NCBI GenBank assembly: GCA_934176955.1 | Contig: CAKPOS010000007.1 | Span: 19,015 to 83,014 of the forward strand | Source: an uncultured Bacilli bacterium | Lineage (GTDB): Bacteria > Bacillota_I > Bacilli_A > RF39 > UBA660 | Length of the DNA stretch: 64,000 nucleotides | Direction: 5' to 3' | Shown here: piece after piece, positions 16,981 to 25,728 of the stretch | Layout: the number at the start of each line of letters is the position of its first letter | Position numbering within the stretch: the first letter of the stretch is position 1 | Notes under the pieces: generated by a model | Databases searched by the model: none | Told to the model about the DNA's origin: nothing | What the model saw: the letters and a program-made list of their open reading frames with translations, nothing else | Made by a program: the position numbers and the translations under genes

Positions 16981-17910
16981 ATGAATTTATCTAGTTCATT
17001 AAAAAAATTTGTTAGTAATAAAAATACAATTACTATTATTGGTGTGGTTTTGTGTATTATTATCTTATATTGGGGATATAATTTTAGAATTAATCAAAAA
17101 GTTTCTTTATCAAAGGTTCCTTATGCTAATCAAACGATTCAACCTAGAACTAAAATTACTTCAGATATGATTTCTTTTATGAATGTTCCAGCATCATTTA
17201 TTAAAGGTAGTTATTATTCTAGTTCTGATCAAATTGAAGGTAAATATGCTAAGTCTGATGTTATGATAGCAGAGGGAAGTATATTTTATACTGATTTTTT
17301 GACAGATAGTTCTAATGTTTCTAATTCGGCATTTAGTAGCGTTAAATCGAATGAAACTGTAATTAGTTATAAAGTAGATATGGATGCTACTTATGCAAAT
17401 AGTATGATGCCTGGAGATATTATTAATGTTTATTTGAAAGCTAAAAGTGACGATGGAACAATTATGTTTGGTAAATTTATTGGTAATGTTAAAATTTTAG
17501 ATATGAAAGATGCAAATGGTCAGAGAGTATTTGAAAATACTACTGAGGCTAGGAGTCCTGCTTATATGTTATTTGCTTTACCAGAAGATATGCATTTATT
17601 ATTCAGAAAAGCTCTTTATTTAAGAAATGGTTATGATGTAGAGTTAATTTTAGTTCCTAATACTGAAAAAGTGGAAAAGGATGCTGATGTTTATGTAAGT
17701 AGTAAAGATATTCAAGACTTTATTAATGATAAGACAAAGATGGTTTCTGTTGATGAAATCTTATCTAGTACAGAGGATAAGGTAAATACTACTGATAATA
17801 ATGATAATAAGACGAATGATACTGATAGTAAATCAACTAATCAATCAAATGGTACTAAAAATCAATCAAATGGTACTAAAAATCAATCAAATGGTACTAA
17901 AAATCAATAA
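16981..17910 (+). CDS. CpaB/RcpC-like SAF-domain pilus protein 1
   Basis: The 309-residue protein has an N-terminal membrane helix (about residues 17-36) followed by a SAF-type segment (VPYANQTIQPRTKITSDMIS) and a middle domain ending in a conserved FINDKTKMVSVDEIL. CpaB/RcpC proteins are periplasmic or exterior parts of Tad pilus machines. The C terminus is a low-complexity Asn/Asp/Thr tail containing three perfect 21-base repeats. It is a tandem paralogue of the next gene, very similar from the helix to residue about 255. GGAGGGATAAG upstream is a strong ribosome site. Confidence 0.75.
   Translation: MNLSSSLKKFVSNKNTITIIGVVLCIIILYWGYNFRINQKVSLSKVPYANQTIQPRTKITSDMISFMNVPASFIKGSYYSSSDQIEGKYAKSDVMIAEGSIFYTDFLTDSSNVSNSAFSSVKSNETVISYKVDMDATYANSMMPGDIINVYLKAKSDDGTIMFGKFIGNVKILDMKDANGQRVFENTTEARSPAYMLFALPEDMHLLFRKALYLRNGYDVELILVPNTEKVEKDADVYVSSKDIQDFINDKTKMVSVDEILSSTEDKVNTTDNNDNKTNDTDSKSTNQSNGTKNQSNGTKNQSNGTKNQ
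17839..17907 (+). repeat. 21-base tandem repeat encoding NQSNGTK
   Basis: The unit AATCAATCAAATGGTACTAA plus one A occurs three times without change at 17839, 17860 and 17881, with a partial fourth. It is in frame, so copy-number change would alter only tail length. Confidence 0.9.
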
Positions 17911-17957
17911 CATATGGTTATAGATAATTAAGTATTTTAATTAAAGGAGGAAATATT

Positions 17958-18803
17958 TTGAAAGATTCATTTAGAAAATTTTTAAGTAATAAGAATACAG
18001 TTACAATTGTTGGTGTTATCTTGTGTGTAATTATTTTATTTATTGGTTATTATTATCGAATAAATCAAAAAGTTGCTTTAACAAGAGTACCTTATGCTAA
18101 TCAGGAGATTAAACCTAAGACAAAGATTACGGCAAATATGATTAATTATATGAATGTTCCTGCATCTTTTCTTGTTGGTAGTTATTATAGTGCTCAAGAG
18201 GATATTGTAGGTAAATATTCTCAATATAATACAAAGATTATTGAAGGTAGTTTATTTTATAAAGATTTACTTACTACTTCTAATTTGTTACCTAATTCAG
18301 CGTTTTTAAATATTAAGAAGAATGAGACTGTAGTTAATTATAAAGTTAATATGGATACGACTTATGCAAATAGCATGCAGCCTGATGATGTAATTAATAT
18401 TTATTTTAAAGCAAAAAGTGATGATGGAACGATTATGTTTGGTAAATTTATTAGTAATATTACTATTTTAGATGTAAAAGATAGTGAAGGTAGACATGTA
18501 TTTGATGATTCTTCTGAAGTTAAAACTCCTGCTTATATGATTTTTGCTTTACCAGAAGATATGCATTTATTGTTTAGAAAGGCTGTTTATTTAAGTGATA
18601 GTTATGGAGTAGAGTTAATTTTAGTACCTAATACGCAAGAACTTACTAAAGAAAATACGGTTTATGTAAATAGTAAGGATATTCAGAATTTTATTAATGA
18701 AAAGACAAAAATGGTTTCTGTTGATGAAATTTTAACTAGTACGAAGGATGAAGTTACTACCGATAGTGATACTAATAATAGTGATAGAAATGGTAATTCT
18801 TAA
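17958..18803 (+). CDS. CpaB/RcpC-like SAF-domain pilus protein 2
   Basis: The 281-residue product parallels the preceding gene through its membrane helix, SAF segment (VPYANQEIKPKTKITANMIN) and the ending FINEKTKMVSVDEIL, but has a shorter Asp/Asn tail and no 21-base repeat. It starts at TTG 17958 behind an excellent AAAGGAGG site. Two CpaB-like subunits in one Tad locus may form a mixed assembly or serve two states; nothing in the sequence decides this. It is followed after 11 bases by the ATPase gene. Confidence 0.75.
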   Translation: MKDSFRKFLSNKNTVTIVGVILCVIILFIGYYYRINQKVALTRVPYANQEIKPKTKITANMINYMNVPASFLVGSYYSAQEDIVGKYSQYNTKIIEGSLFYKDLLTTSNLLPNSAFLNIKKNETVVNYKVNMDTTYANSMQPDDVINIYFKAKSDDGTIMFGKFISNITILDVKDSEGRHVFDDSSEVKTPAYMIFALPEDMHLLFRKAVYLSDSYGVELILVPNTQELTKENTVYVNSKDIQNFINEKTKMVSVDEILTSTKDEVTTDSDTNNSDRNGNS

Positions 18804-18814
18804 GGAGTGGTTCG

Positions 18815-20386
18815 ATGAAAAATGAATTTACACAAGTTGATTTTGGGGCTCTTCAACCATATTTGGATAATGATGATATTACAGATATTTCTTATAGTAA
18901 TGGAGGACAAGTATGGTTAAAATCTTTATCAAAAGGTGTATATCGTGTAGAAAATCCTGCTGTCGATAATGCTTTTATGGAAAAAATGGCTTTTCAGTGC
19001 GCTAATTCTATGGGGAAATCTTTTAATATGGCTAATCCTTTTTTGGATGCTGAGAGTGCTGAACTTCGTATGAACTTTGTTCATGAATCTATTGCTAGGA
19101 ATGGAATTGCAGTTTTAATTCGTAAGACACCTGCTAAGATAAGATTAGAGAAAGATAAAATTATTAAAGAGGATTATATTCGATTAGATATTCATGATTT
19201 TATTTTAAAATGTGTAGAAGGGCATTGCAATATTTTGGTAAGTGGAGAGACTGGTAGTGGTAAAACTGAATTTGTTAAGTATATGGCTGCTCATACGAAA
19301 TATGATGAAAAAATTATTACAATAGAAGATACATTGGAACTTCATTTGGATAGAATTTTTCCTGAGAGAGATATTGTTGCGATGAAGACGAATAATATTG
19401 CTAGCTATGCTGACGTGCTTGTTACTTGTATGAGACAGAATCCAAGATGGATTTTACTTTCTGAGGTTCGTAGTGCTGAGGCTGTTATGGCGGTTAGAGA
19501 TTCAATTTCTTCTGGACATAATATTTTATCTACTATTCATGCCGATAAGGCTGAATCGATTCCTAGTCGTTTATATAGTTTGTTAGAATCTAGTATTGAT
19601 ATGGATCAATTTTTGAGAAGTATTCATCGTTATGTTCAACTTGGGGTTCATATTAAAGGATATTATAGTAAAGAATTACAGCGATTTAAGAGAGAAGTTT
19701 CGGAAGTAGTAGAGTTTTATGTTGATGATAATAATAAACCTAAATATCAAATTATTTATAAAAGGACACCTGATGGCAAAACAGAAATTCATAATCCTAC
19801 TCAATATTTACTTGGTTATTTGGAAAGTCAGGGAGTTATTATGCCACCTGATATATTAGTAAAACAAGAATTTAGAGAGCAGAGTATTTCAGATGAAAAA
19901 AATAATTTCAATACAATGAACTATCCTTCTTCTGTTCAGTCTAATGTTGTTCAGCAAAGTAATTTAAATTCAATGAACACAAAAAATAATGTTACAAATA
20001 GTAGTAATATTAGTTCAAATGGAGAAAGAAATATGACAAATCTTGCTTCAATAAATTCTAATTTTCAAAATGGTAATGTAGGTGTGGTTGAAAATTCTCA
20101 AACTATTCATTCGAGAAATTTATCTGCAAATCAAGTGAATGGAAATAACAATAATTTTTCAAATTTTGCTTATTTAAATAATGTTGGTGTTCAAAGTAAA
20201 AGTGTTCCTTATCAAAACTCTTCTATGAATTATTCTATGGGGGCTAATAATGTTCAAAATGCGCATGCTGTGAATAGAAATAATAATTCTATCCCTGTTC
20301 GTGATAATATTTCTAGTTCTTCTTCTTTGGGTATTGTGAATTCCAATAAAATAGTGTATAATAATTCTAATGTTAATGTAGAGTGA
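18815..20386 (+). CDS. CpaF/TadA-type pilus assembly ATPase with disordered tail
   Basis: The 523-residue protein is a type II/IV secretion ATPase: Walker A GETGSGKT at residues 144-151, Asp box TIEDTLELH, Walker B-like RWILLSEVRSAEA, and His box STIHADKAESIPSR. It powers pilus assembly at the inner face of the membrane. From about residue 365 onward the chain becomes an Asn/Ser/Val-rich low-complexity tail of about 155 residues, which is not part of the usual CpaF. The tail uses the same base composition as the rest, so it is not a frameshift product. Downstream TadB and TadC genes follow directly. Confidence 0.9.
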   Translation: MKNEFTQVDFGALQPYLDNDDITDISYSNGGQVWLKSLSKGVYRVENPAVDNAFMEKMAFQCANSMGKSFNMANPFLDAESAELRMNFVHESIARNGIAVLIRKTPAKIRLEKDKIIKEDYIRLDIHDFILKCVEGHCNILVSGETGSGKTEFVKYMAAHTKYDEKIITIEDTLELHLDRIFPERDIVAMKTNNIASYADVLVTCMRQNPRWILLSEVRSAEAVMAVRDSISSGHNILSTIHADKAESIPSRLYSLLESSIDMDQFLRSIHRYVQLGVHIKGYYSKELQRFKREVSEVVEFYVDDNNKPKYQIIYKRTPDGKTEIHNPTQYLLGYLESQGVIMPPDILVKQEFREQSISDEKNNFNTMNYPSSVQSNVVQQSNLNSMNTKNNVTNSSNISSNGERNMTNLASINSNFQNGNVGVVENSQTIHSRNLSANQVNGNNNNFSNFAYLNNVGVQSKSVPYQNSSMNYSMGANNVQNAHAVNRNNNSIPVRDNISSSSSLGIVNSNKIVYNNSNVNVE

Positions 20387-20396
20387 GGTGATTAGT

Positions 20397-21290
20397 TTGG
20401 AAATTATTATTGTTGGTATTATATTAATTTTTATTATTACTTATCGTTCAAGTACTGGTAGTGGAGTTTATAAATTTGTTAATGAACAAAAAAATCAGTT
20501 ATATGATAAATATGCACCTTATTCTTATAAAGAAATGAGAAGAAAAATAAAGGATTTAGGTCTTGATTATACTCCGAGACAATATTTTATACAAATTGTT
20601 TTGCTTGCTGGAATTGCTGCTGTAATTGGATATTTATATTTTTATAGTTTAATTATTTCTATTATTTATGCAGTGATTGCTATTGCTTTTGTTCCTTATA
20701 TTTCGTATCTTCGTTCTAAGAGGCAATATAGTGAATTTATTTTTGAACAAATTCAAGTTTATGTTACTAATACTATTATGGAATTTGCAACTACGCAAGC
20801 TTTTATTAAATCACTTGAAGGTGTAGTGGAATCTGGTGTTTTAGAAGATCCTGTTTTGTCTGATGTTAAGACAATGATTGCTCTTTCTTATGAAAAAGGG
20901 GATGTAAATGATTCTATAGCTTATATGAATGCTAAGTATCCTTATTTTATGGTTAAGAATATGCATCAATTGTTTTTACAAGTTACAAAAGAGGGTGCTA
21001 AAGATACAGAAGAAACATTTGATAATATGTTGACCGATATTGATGCTCTTGTAGAAGGTGTATATAGAGATAGGATGGATAGGTCTGAATTTCATAAGCA
21101 ATTTTTGGTTTTTGGTGTTGCTTTATATGGAATTGTTATGTTGATTCAGCTATTATTAGGTGTAGATTCTTACATTGCTATGTTGAATAATAAACTTATT
21201 TTAGTTTTACTTCATGCATTAGTTATTATTAATACATTATTTCTTCTTAAAGGAGAAAAATATTATAATGAGAATGTGGGGGCTGAATAA
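20397..21290 (+). CDS. TadB-like pilus membrane platform protein
   Basis: The 297-residue product has a membrane helix at the N terminus, a pair of helices around residues 70-105 and two more near the C terminus, with a cytoplasmic T2SS-F-like domain between (EQIQVYVTNTIMEFATTQAF, GDVNDSIAYM). I place the start at TTG 20397, because GAGGTG at 20385-20390 is well spaced for it, whereas the GTG at 20388 lies within that site. TadB and TadC form the membrane platform on which CpaF acts. Its stop overlaps the start of the next gene by one base. Confidence 0.82.
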   Translation: MEIIIVGIILIFIITYRSSTGSGVYKFVNEQKNQLYDKYAPYSYKEMRRKIKDLGLDYTPRQYFIQIVLLAGIAAVIGYLYFYSLIISIIYAVIAIAFVPYISYLRSKRQYSEFIFEQIQVYVTNTIMEFATTQAFIKSLEGVVESGVLEDPVLSDVKTMIALSYEKGDVNDSIAYMNAKYPYFMVKNMHQLFLQVTKEGAKDTEETFDNMLTDIDALVEGVYRDRMDRSEFHKQFLVFGVALYGIVMLIQLLLGVDSYIAMLNNKLILVLLHALVIINTLFLLKGEKYYNENVGAE

Positions 21291-22084
21291 TGATAGAGAT
21301 ATTTCTTATTGGTGCAATTATTTTGTTTATATTTTTTTACACGGGGAAAGTTAATTCTGGTAAGTTTGTTTATGATAATAAGGATTTCTTTTATTTATTG
21401 AAAGAAAGTGATTATGATTTTTTGCTTTATGCAAAGTATGGGGATAAGGTTTATGATCCTAATCAGGTATTTATGAAAAGAATTCGGAATGGCGTGTTAA
21501 TTACTATTTTATTTATTTTTGTATTTATTTCTGATTTATCTTTTTTAAATGTAATTTTGGGACTTGTTTGTGGCTTTCTTGTTTTTAAGATGCCATATAT
21601 GGATTTAAAGAAATTTTATCGTAATCATTTGAATGAAGTTGATTCTTTATTGCCTTATTATTTAAAGGGATTAGAAGTTTTAATTCAACACTATACTGTT
21701 CCTGTTGCTCTTGCTAGAAGTATAGATGATGCTCCAGAAGTCTTTAAACCAGGATTGAAAGCAATGATTGCTAAAATTGAAGCTGGAGATTCTTCTGTTC
21801 AACCGTATATGGATTTTGCCGCAATGTATCCTGTTAGGGATTCGGTTAGAATGATGAGATTGTTATATCGTTTAGGTCTTGGTGAGCAGGAAAAAAAGCA
21901 TACTCAATTGGTTGCTTTTTCGAAGAGTGTTTCTGCTTTACAACAAAAAGCAAGAGAACAAAAATATAAAAATAGATTAGATAAGATGGAAAGTATGACT
22001 ATGGTAATGTTAGTTTGTACAGGTGGTGGAGGAATGATATTACTTATCGTATCTATGTTACTTTCTTTTACAGCTGTTGCGTAG
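21290..22084 (+). CDS. TadC-like pilus membrane platform protein
   Basis: The 264-residue product shows the same plan as TadB: N-terminal helix, a helical hairpin at about residues 65-100, a T2SS-F-like cytoplasmic part (LNEVDSLLPYYLKGLEVLIQ, KYKNRLDKMESM) and a C-terminal helix rich in Gly and Met. TadC pairs with TadB in the assembly platform. Start ATG 21290 overlaps the upstream TAA, showing translational coupling. Length is normal for the family. Confidence 0.8.
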   Translation: MIEIFLIGAIILFIFFYTGKVNSGKFVYDNKDFFYLLKESDYDFLLYAKYGDKVYDPNQVFMKRIRNGVLITILFIFVFISDLSFLNVILGLVCGFLVFKMPYMDLKKFYRNHLNEVDSLLPYYLKGLEVLIQHYTVPVALARSIDDAPEVFKPGLKAMIAKIEAGDSSVQPYMDFAAMYPVRDSVRMMRLLYRLGLGEQEKKHTQLVAFSKSVSALQQKAREQKYKNRLDKMESMTMVMLVCTGGGGMILLIVSMLLSFTAVA

Positions 22085-22119
22085 GAGAAGAAAAATATTA
22101 ATAAGGGAGGTGAGACAAA

Positions 22120-22263
22120 ATGAAAGAAGCTACAGGTGAATTAAGTATGGTAGTTGTAACTATTCTTGCAATTGCCTTGATTGCAGGGGTTGTTAAATTT
22201 TTAGTTCCTCTTGCTCAGGATTATGTTGGTAATAAGTGGGCGGATATTACAACACAAGATTAA
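22120..22263 (+). CDS. Flp-type major pilin candidate
   Basis: The 47-residue product begins MKEATGELSMVVVTILAIAL and is nearly all one hydrophobic helix with a short polar end (DYVGNKWADITTQD). Size, helix and position after TadC match Flp pilins of Tad systems. The ribosome site GGGAGGTGAG at about 22105-22114 is very strong, as expected for an abundant subunit. Its first six residues match the pattern of the two pilin-like genes that follow, suggesting a common leader cut after Gly6. The usual Glu-Tyr motif of Flp is not evident. Confidence 0.75.
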   Translation: MKEATGELSMVVVTILAIALIAGVVKFLVPLAQDYVGNKWADITTQD

Positions 22264-22299
22264 TAAATGATAGGAAGTATTGAAAGGTAGGAAATTGGC

Positions 22300-22758
22300 A
22301 TGAGAGATGCATTTGGAAGTACATTTATGTTTAAAATTATTATAATATTTATTGTTTTTTATGTGTCTTTCATGACAATTGCTGTTAGCTACGCTAAGGC
22401 TTTTCGAGTGAAAAATGGAGTTATTGATATTTTAGAACAATATCAATATGATTCTGAAGGTTCAAGAAAACAAGATGTTATTAATAAGGTTGATGAATAT
22501 CTAAAGTCATTTCCTTATAATGAGGGAGATAACCAAAATGTTAAAAATCTTTGTAAAAAAGATTCTCATAATGAAAATTCTTCTGAAGAAACATTTGAAA
22601 ATCAATTTACTGAAAATGGTGTTTGTATCATTAGAACTGATTTAGGAGAGAATTCTGTGTTTTATGAGGTTGTTACTTATTTAGTTATTTCTTTCCCTGT
22701 ATTTAGTTATGATTTTATAATTCCTATTCGTGGAGAAACAACAACAATTAAAAATTAG
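22300..22758 (+). CDS. minor pilin-like protein 1 (TadE/TadF type)
   Basis: The 152-residue product begins MRDAFG, then a long hydrophobic helix (about residues 10-33) and a hydrophilic exterior part with two Cys. It resembles TadE/TadF pseudopilins. It is a tandem paralogue of the next gene: both have leader, helix, an AFRVKN/TFRIKN segment, two Cys at similar places and a final VIxPxxGET. Roles as minor pilins or as initiators of assembly are likely but inferred. Confidence 0.7.
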   Translation: MRDAFGSTFMFKIIIIFIVFYVSFMTIAVSYAKAFRVKNGVIDILEQYQYDSEGSRKQDVINKVDEYLKSFPYNEGDNQNVKNLCKKDSHNENSSEETFENQFTENGVCIIRTDLGENSVFYEVVTYLVISFPVFSYDFIIPIRGETTTIKN

Positions 22759-22769
22759 GTGGTGATTTT

Positions 22770-23207
22770 GTGAAAGATGCATTTGGTGGTTCTTTTGTTT
22801 TAAGGATAATGTTGGTATTTTTTGTTGTTTTTATTTGCTTTATGACTGCATCAATTACCATTTCTAAAACTTTCCGAATAAAAAATAATATTATTAATAT
22901 TTTAGAAAGATCCAATCCTAACAGTTATAGTTCAAGTACAAGGGATAGAATTGATTCTTATCTAAGTAAAGTTTCCTATAATTATGGTAGTAATGAAAAT
23001 GTGGTAAATGACTGTAGAGGTACTAGTATTTCTGGAACCGATTCAGTGGATTTAACTGATTATGGAGCTTGTATTGTAACGCATAATAGTGGTGATAGAG
23101 TGTATTATAAAGTTACTGCTTATGTAGTTGTTGATTTTCCATTATTTCATATAGGAACTGTTATTCCAGTTAGTGGAGAGACTAAGATTATTTATTTAGA
23201 TAGATAA
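22770..23207 (+). CDS. minor pilin-like protein 2 (TadE/TadF type)
   Basis: The 145-residue product starts at GTG 22770 behind AGGTGGTGA and begins MKDAFGGSF, followed by one helix and an exterior domain with two Cys. It matches the preceding gene across its whole length, so the pair arose by duplication. The exterior domains have diverged more than the helix, which fits different positions in one pilus. Confidence 0.7.
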   Translation: MKDAFGGSFVLRIMLVFFVVFICFMTASITISKTFRIKNNIINILERSNPNSYSSSTRDRIDSYLSKVSYNYGSNENVVNDCRGTSISGTDSVDLTDYGACIVTHNSGDRVYYKVTAYVVVDFPLFHIGTVIPVSGETKIIYLDR

Positions 23208-23217
23208 AGGTGATATA

Positions 23218-24162
23218 ATGAATGTTATTGTTTCAAATTTGAATGGTGATAAATTTGATAATTTAAATGTTGATATTATTAAATCCATTAGTGGTGAATT
23301 TACTATTGATGAGATTGTTCAAACTTTTTCTAATTTTTTCTTTAATAAAATGTTTTTAGATATTACTGCTATTCAAAATTATACAAATATTAATAATATT
23401 AAGCAATTATCTGTTGGACTTGATGTCAGTAAAATTATTCTTTTACTTAATAATGATCCAATTGTTAATGGTGATGGTTATATTTCTAGTTTGATTAGTA
23501 TGGGAATATATAATTTTGCTAGGACAGAAGAAGAATTAATTTATCTTTATAATAATCCAAATAGTTATCGAGATGTTGCTCATTTGCAAAAAATAGCTAA
23601 TGTCCAATCTTTTAATCTTGAAAAAATAGCTAGTGATGTTAGAGTTATTGGGTTTCGAAATTTTACTAGTCATGCTGGTTCGACTTCTTTAATTTATATG
23701 TTAAAGCAGCAATTGTCTAAACATTATTATACTGTTGCTATAGAAGTAAACAAAAAAGATTTTATGTTTTATGGAGATAAAAATATGATTTCTTGTAGTG
23801 AACGAGATATTAGTAATGTCATTTTACAATATAGAGATGCCAATGTTATATTAGTTGATTTAAATAATATGGATATTTCATCTTGTCATTCTATTTGTGG
23901 AGATATTATTTATTTAATGGAGTCTTCTGTTTTAATGATTAATAAATTAGTAATGTTGGATAATGATTGTTTTGATAAAGTATTAAATGCAAAAGTTGTG
24001 TTAAATCGTTCATTATTAAATCAACGTGATGTTGAACAGTTAGCCAAAGAAGCTGGAATATCGTTTTTTTCTGTATTACCTCCAATGAATGATCGAGTAG
24101 ATAATTCAGAAATATTATTTCCTTTTTTAGAAAAATTAAAATTATATAAAAAAGTATCTTAA
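23218..24162 (+). CDS. TadZ/CpaE-like protein with degenerate nucleotide site
   Basis: The 314-residue protein closes the operon. Its N-terminal part (about 1-130) could be an atypical receiver-like domain. The rest resembles a MinD/ParA ATPase: RVIGFRNFTSHAGSTSLIYM stands where the deviant Walker A would be, and VILVDLNNMD where the Walker B would be. The loop lacks the lysines of a working P-loop. TadZ proteins place the pilus machine in the cell and several are ATPase-poor, so the assignment fits. Similarity is by pattern, not by search. Confidence 0.65.
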   Translation: MNVIVSNLNGDKFDNLNVDIIKSISGEFTIDEIVQTFSNFFFNKMFLDITAIQNYTNINNIKQLSVGLDVSKIILLLNNDPIVNGDGYISSLISMGIYNFARTEEELIYLYNNPNSYRDVAHLQKIANVQSFNLEKIASDVRVIGFRNFTSHAGSTSLIYMLKQQLSKHYYTVAIEVNKKDFMFYGDKNMISCSERDISNVILQYRDANVILVDLNNMDISSCHSICGDIIYLMESSVLMINKLVMLDNDCFDKVLNAKVVLNRSLLNQRDVEQLAKEAGISFFSVLPPMNDRVDNSEILFPFLEKLKLYKKVS

Positions 24163-24184
24163 CTACAGGATGTAGTTTTTTTTT
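24161..24184 (+). terminator. terminator of the Tad-like operon
   Basis: AACTACA and TGTAGTT form a perfect seven-pair stem with a GGA loop, followed by a T run. It overlaps the last stop codon. Confidence 0.85.
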
Positions 24185-24195
24185 AGTTAATTATA

Positions 24196-24224
24196 TTGTT
24201 AGGTATATTTTTCTTGTGTATACT
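24196..24224 (+). promoter_or_regulatory. sigma-A promoter for the GT-C gene cluster
   Basis: TTGTTA at 24196-24201 and TATACT at 24219-24224 are exactly 17 bases apart, 36 bases before the ATG at 24260. Confidence 0.7.
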
Positions 24225-24259
24225 TAGTTTAAGTAAAACATTAGTAGAGGAAGATTATA

Positions 24260-25714
24260 ATGAAGAAGTATCGTTTATTTGGAGTAATATCTATTATTTT
24301 TTTATGTATTGGGCTTACTTATAAGTATTTTCAAACTGATACATTTTATATGATTAAATTAGGAGATTTTATTTATCATCATGGGATTGATTTTTTTGAT
24401 CATTATTGTTGGGTAACTAAGCTACCTTATACTTATCCTCATTGGCTTTATGACTTGTTTATTTATCTAATTTATTCTAAGTCTGGTTATTTTGGAATTT
24501 ATGTAAGTACTATTGTTACTTATATTATACTTTGTTTATTTATTTATTATGTTAGTTTAAAATTAATTAAGAATGAGTTCTTTTCCTTAGTGCTTTCTAT
24601 TGTTTGTGTGTTTCGATTGTCGATGTTTGCTGTTGCTAGGGCTCAATTAATTAGTTTGATTGGTTTTGTTTTAGAATTTTATTTTATTTGTAGATTAGTT
24701 GAAACTGGCAAGAAAAAGTATTCTATCTTTTTGTTTTTGATTTGTCTATTAATTGCTAATGTACATGCGACAGTTTGGCCTTTTTTCTTTATTCTTTTTC
24801 TTCCTTTTTTTGGAGAGTATATTTGTGCAGAATATTTAAAAGTGCAAAAAAATTTTAAATTAAAAATTGAAAAAGTTTCTCATATTCGATTATTAAGTAT
24901 TACCTTTGGAATTAGTTTATTTTTAGGAATTTTTTCTCCAAGTAAGATATGTTATACTTATATTTTTAGAATTATGGTAGGGGATAGTCAAAAATACTTA
25001 CTTGAGCATTTTCCTTTAACCGTTATTGAACATCCTTATTTTCTTATAATGATTTTAATTTTGTGTGTGGTTTTAATTTTTACTTCTACTAAAATATATT
25101 TAAGAGAATTATTTATGATAGGTGGACTAATTTTTATGTCTTTATCTTCTATTAGGCACCTTTCTTTTTTCTATACGATTGGGATTATTGAGATTAGTAT
25201 TGTTTGCATGCGTGCTCTTAATGGACTTCATGATTCTACTTTTGATATTTTAGGAAAGATACTCATTGACAATAAGGGGTTATATTGCATTCTTCTTTTA
25301 GGAATAGGTATTTTTTCTTACTATCAATTTTTAAATCATTCTAAAGAAGAATTTGTTTTAAAAAAAGATTATCCTGTTGATGCAGTTAATTATGTAAAAG
25401 AAAATTTAGATGTTAAAAATATTAAGTTATATAATGGTTACAATTATGGTAGTTATTTGTTATTTCAAGATATTCCTGTTTTTATTGATGCAAGATGTGA
25501 TTTGTATTTAAAGGAATTTAATGGAATGAATTATAGTATTTTTGATGAAATGGAGGATATTCCTAAAAATTATGAGAAAATTTTTAAAAAATATGGAGTT
25601 ACCCATGTTTTAATTAGTAAGAAAGAAACATTATTTCTGATTTTAAGGAAAGATGTTCATTATAAAGTTTTATATCAAGATAAGTATTTTATTTTATTTG
25701 AGAAAAATTTTTAG
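24260..25714 (+). CDS. polytopic membrane protein, probable GT-C glycosyltransferase
   Basis: The 484-residue product has about ten membrane helices and a C-terminal exterior domain of about 110 residues. The first exterior loop, FYMIKLGDFIYHHGIDFFDH, resembles the acidic loop where GT-C enzymes hold their catalytic Asp. The later VNYVKENL and VFIDARCDLY segments resemble the soluble tail of lipid-linked sugar transferases. The substrate is unknown. It leads a four-gene cluster of similar membrane proteins but is not close to the other three. Confidence 0.55.
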   Translation: MKKYRLFGVISIIFLCIGLTYKYFQTDTFYMIKLGDFIYHHGIDFFDHYCWVTKLPYTYPHWLYDLFIYLIYSKSGYFGIYVSTIVTYIILCLFIYYVSLKLIKNEFFSLVLSIVCVFRLSMFAVARAQLISLIGFVLEFYFICRLVETGKKKYSIFLFLICLLIANVHATVWPFFFILFLPFFGEYICAEYLKVQKNFKLKIEKVSHIRLLSITFGISLFLGIFSPSKICYTYIFRIMVGDSQKYLLEHFPLTVIEHPYFLIMILILCVVLIFTSTKIYLRELFMIGGLIFMSLSSIRHLSFFYTIGIIEISIVCMRALNGLHDSTFDILGKILIDNKGLYCILLLGIGIFSYYQFLNHSKEEFVLKKDYPVDAVNYVKENLDVKNIKLYNGYNYGSYLLFQDIPVFIDARCDLYLKEFNGMNYSIFDEMEDIPKNYEKIFKKYGVTHVLISKKETLFLILRKDVHYKVLYQDKYFILFEKNF

Positions 25715-25728
25715 GATTGGGTGTATAA

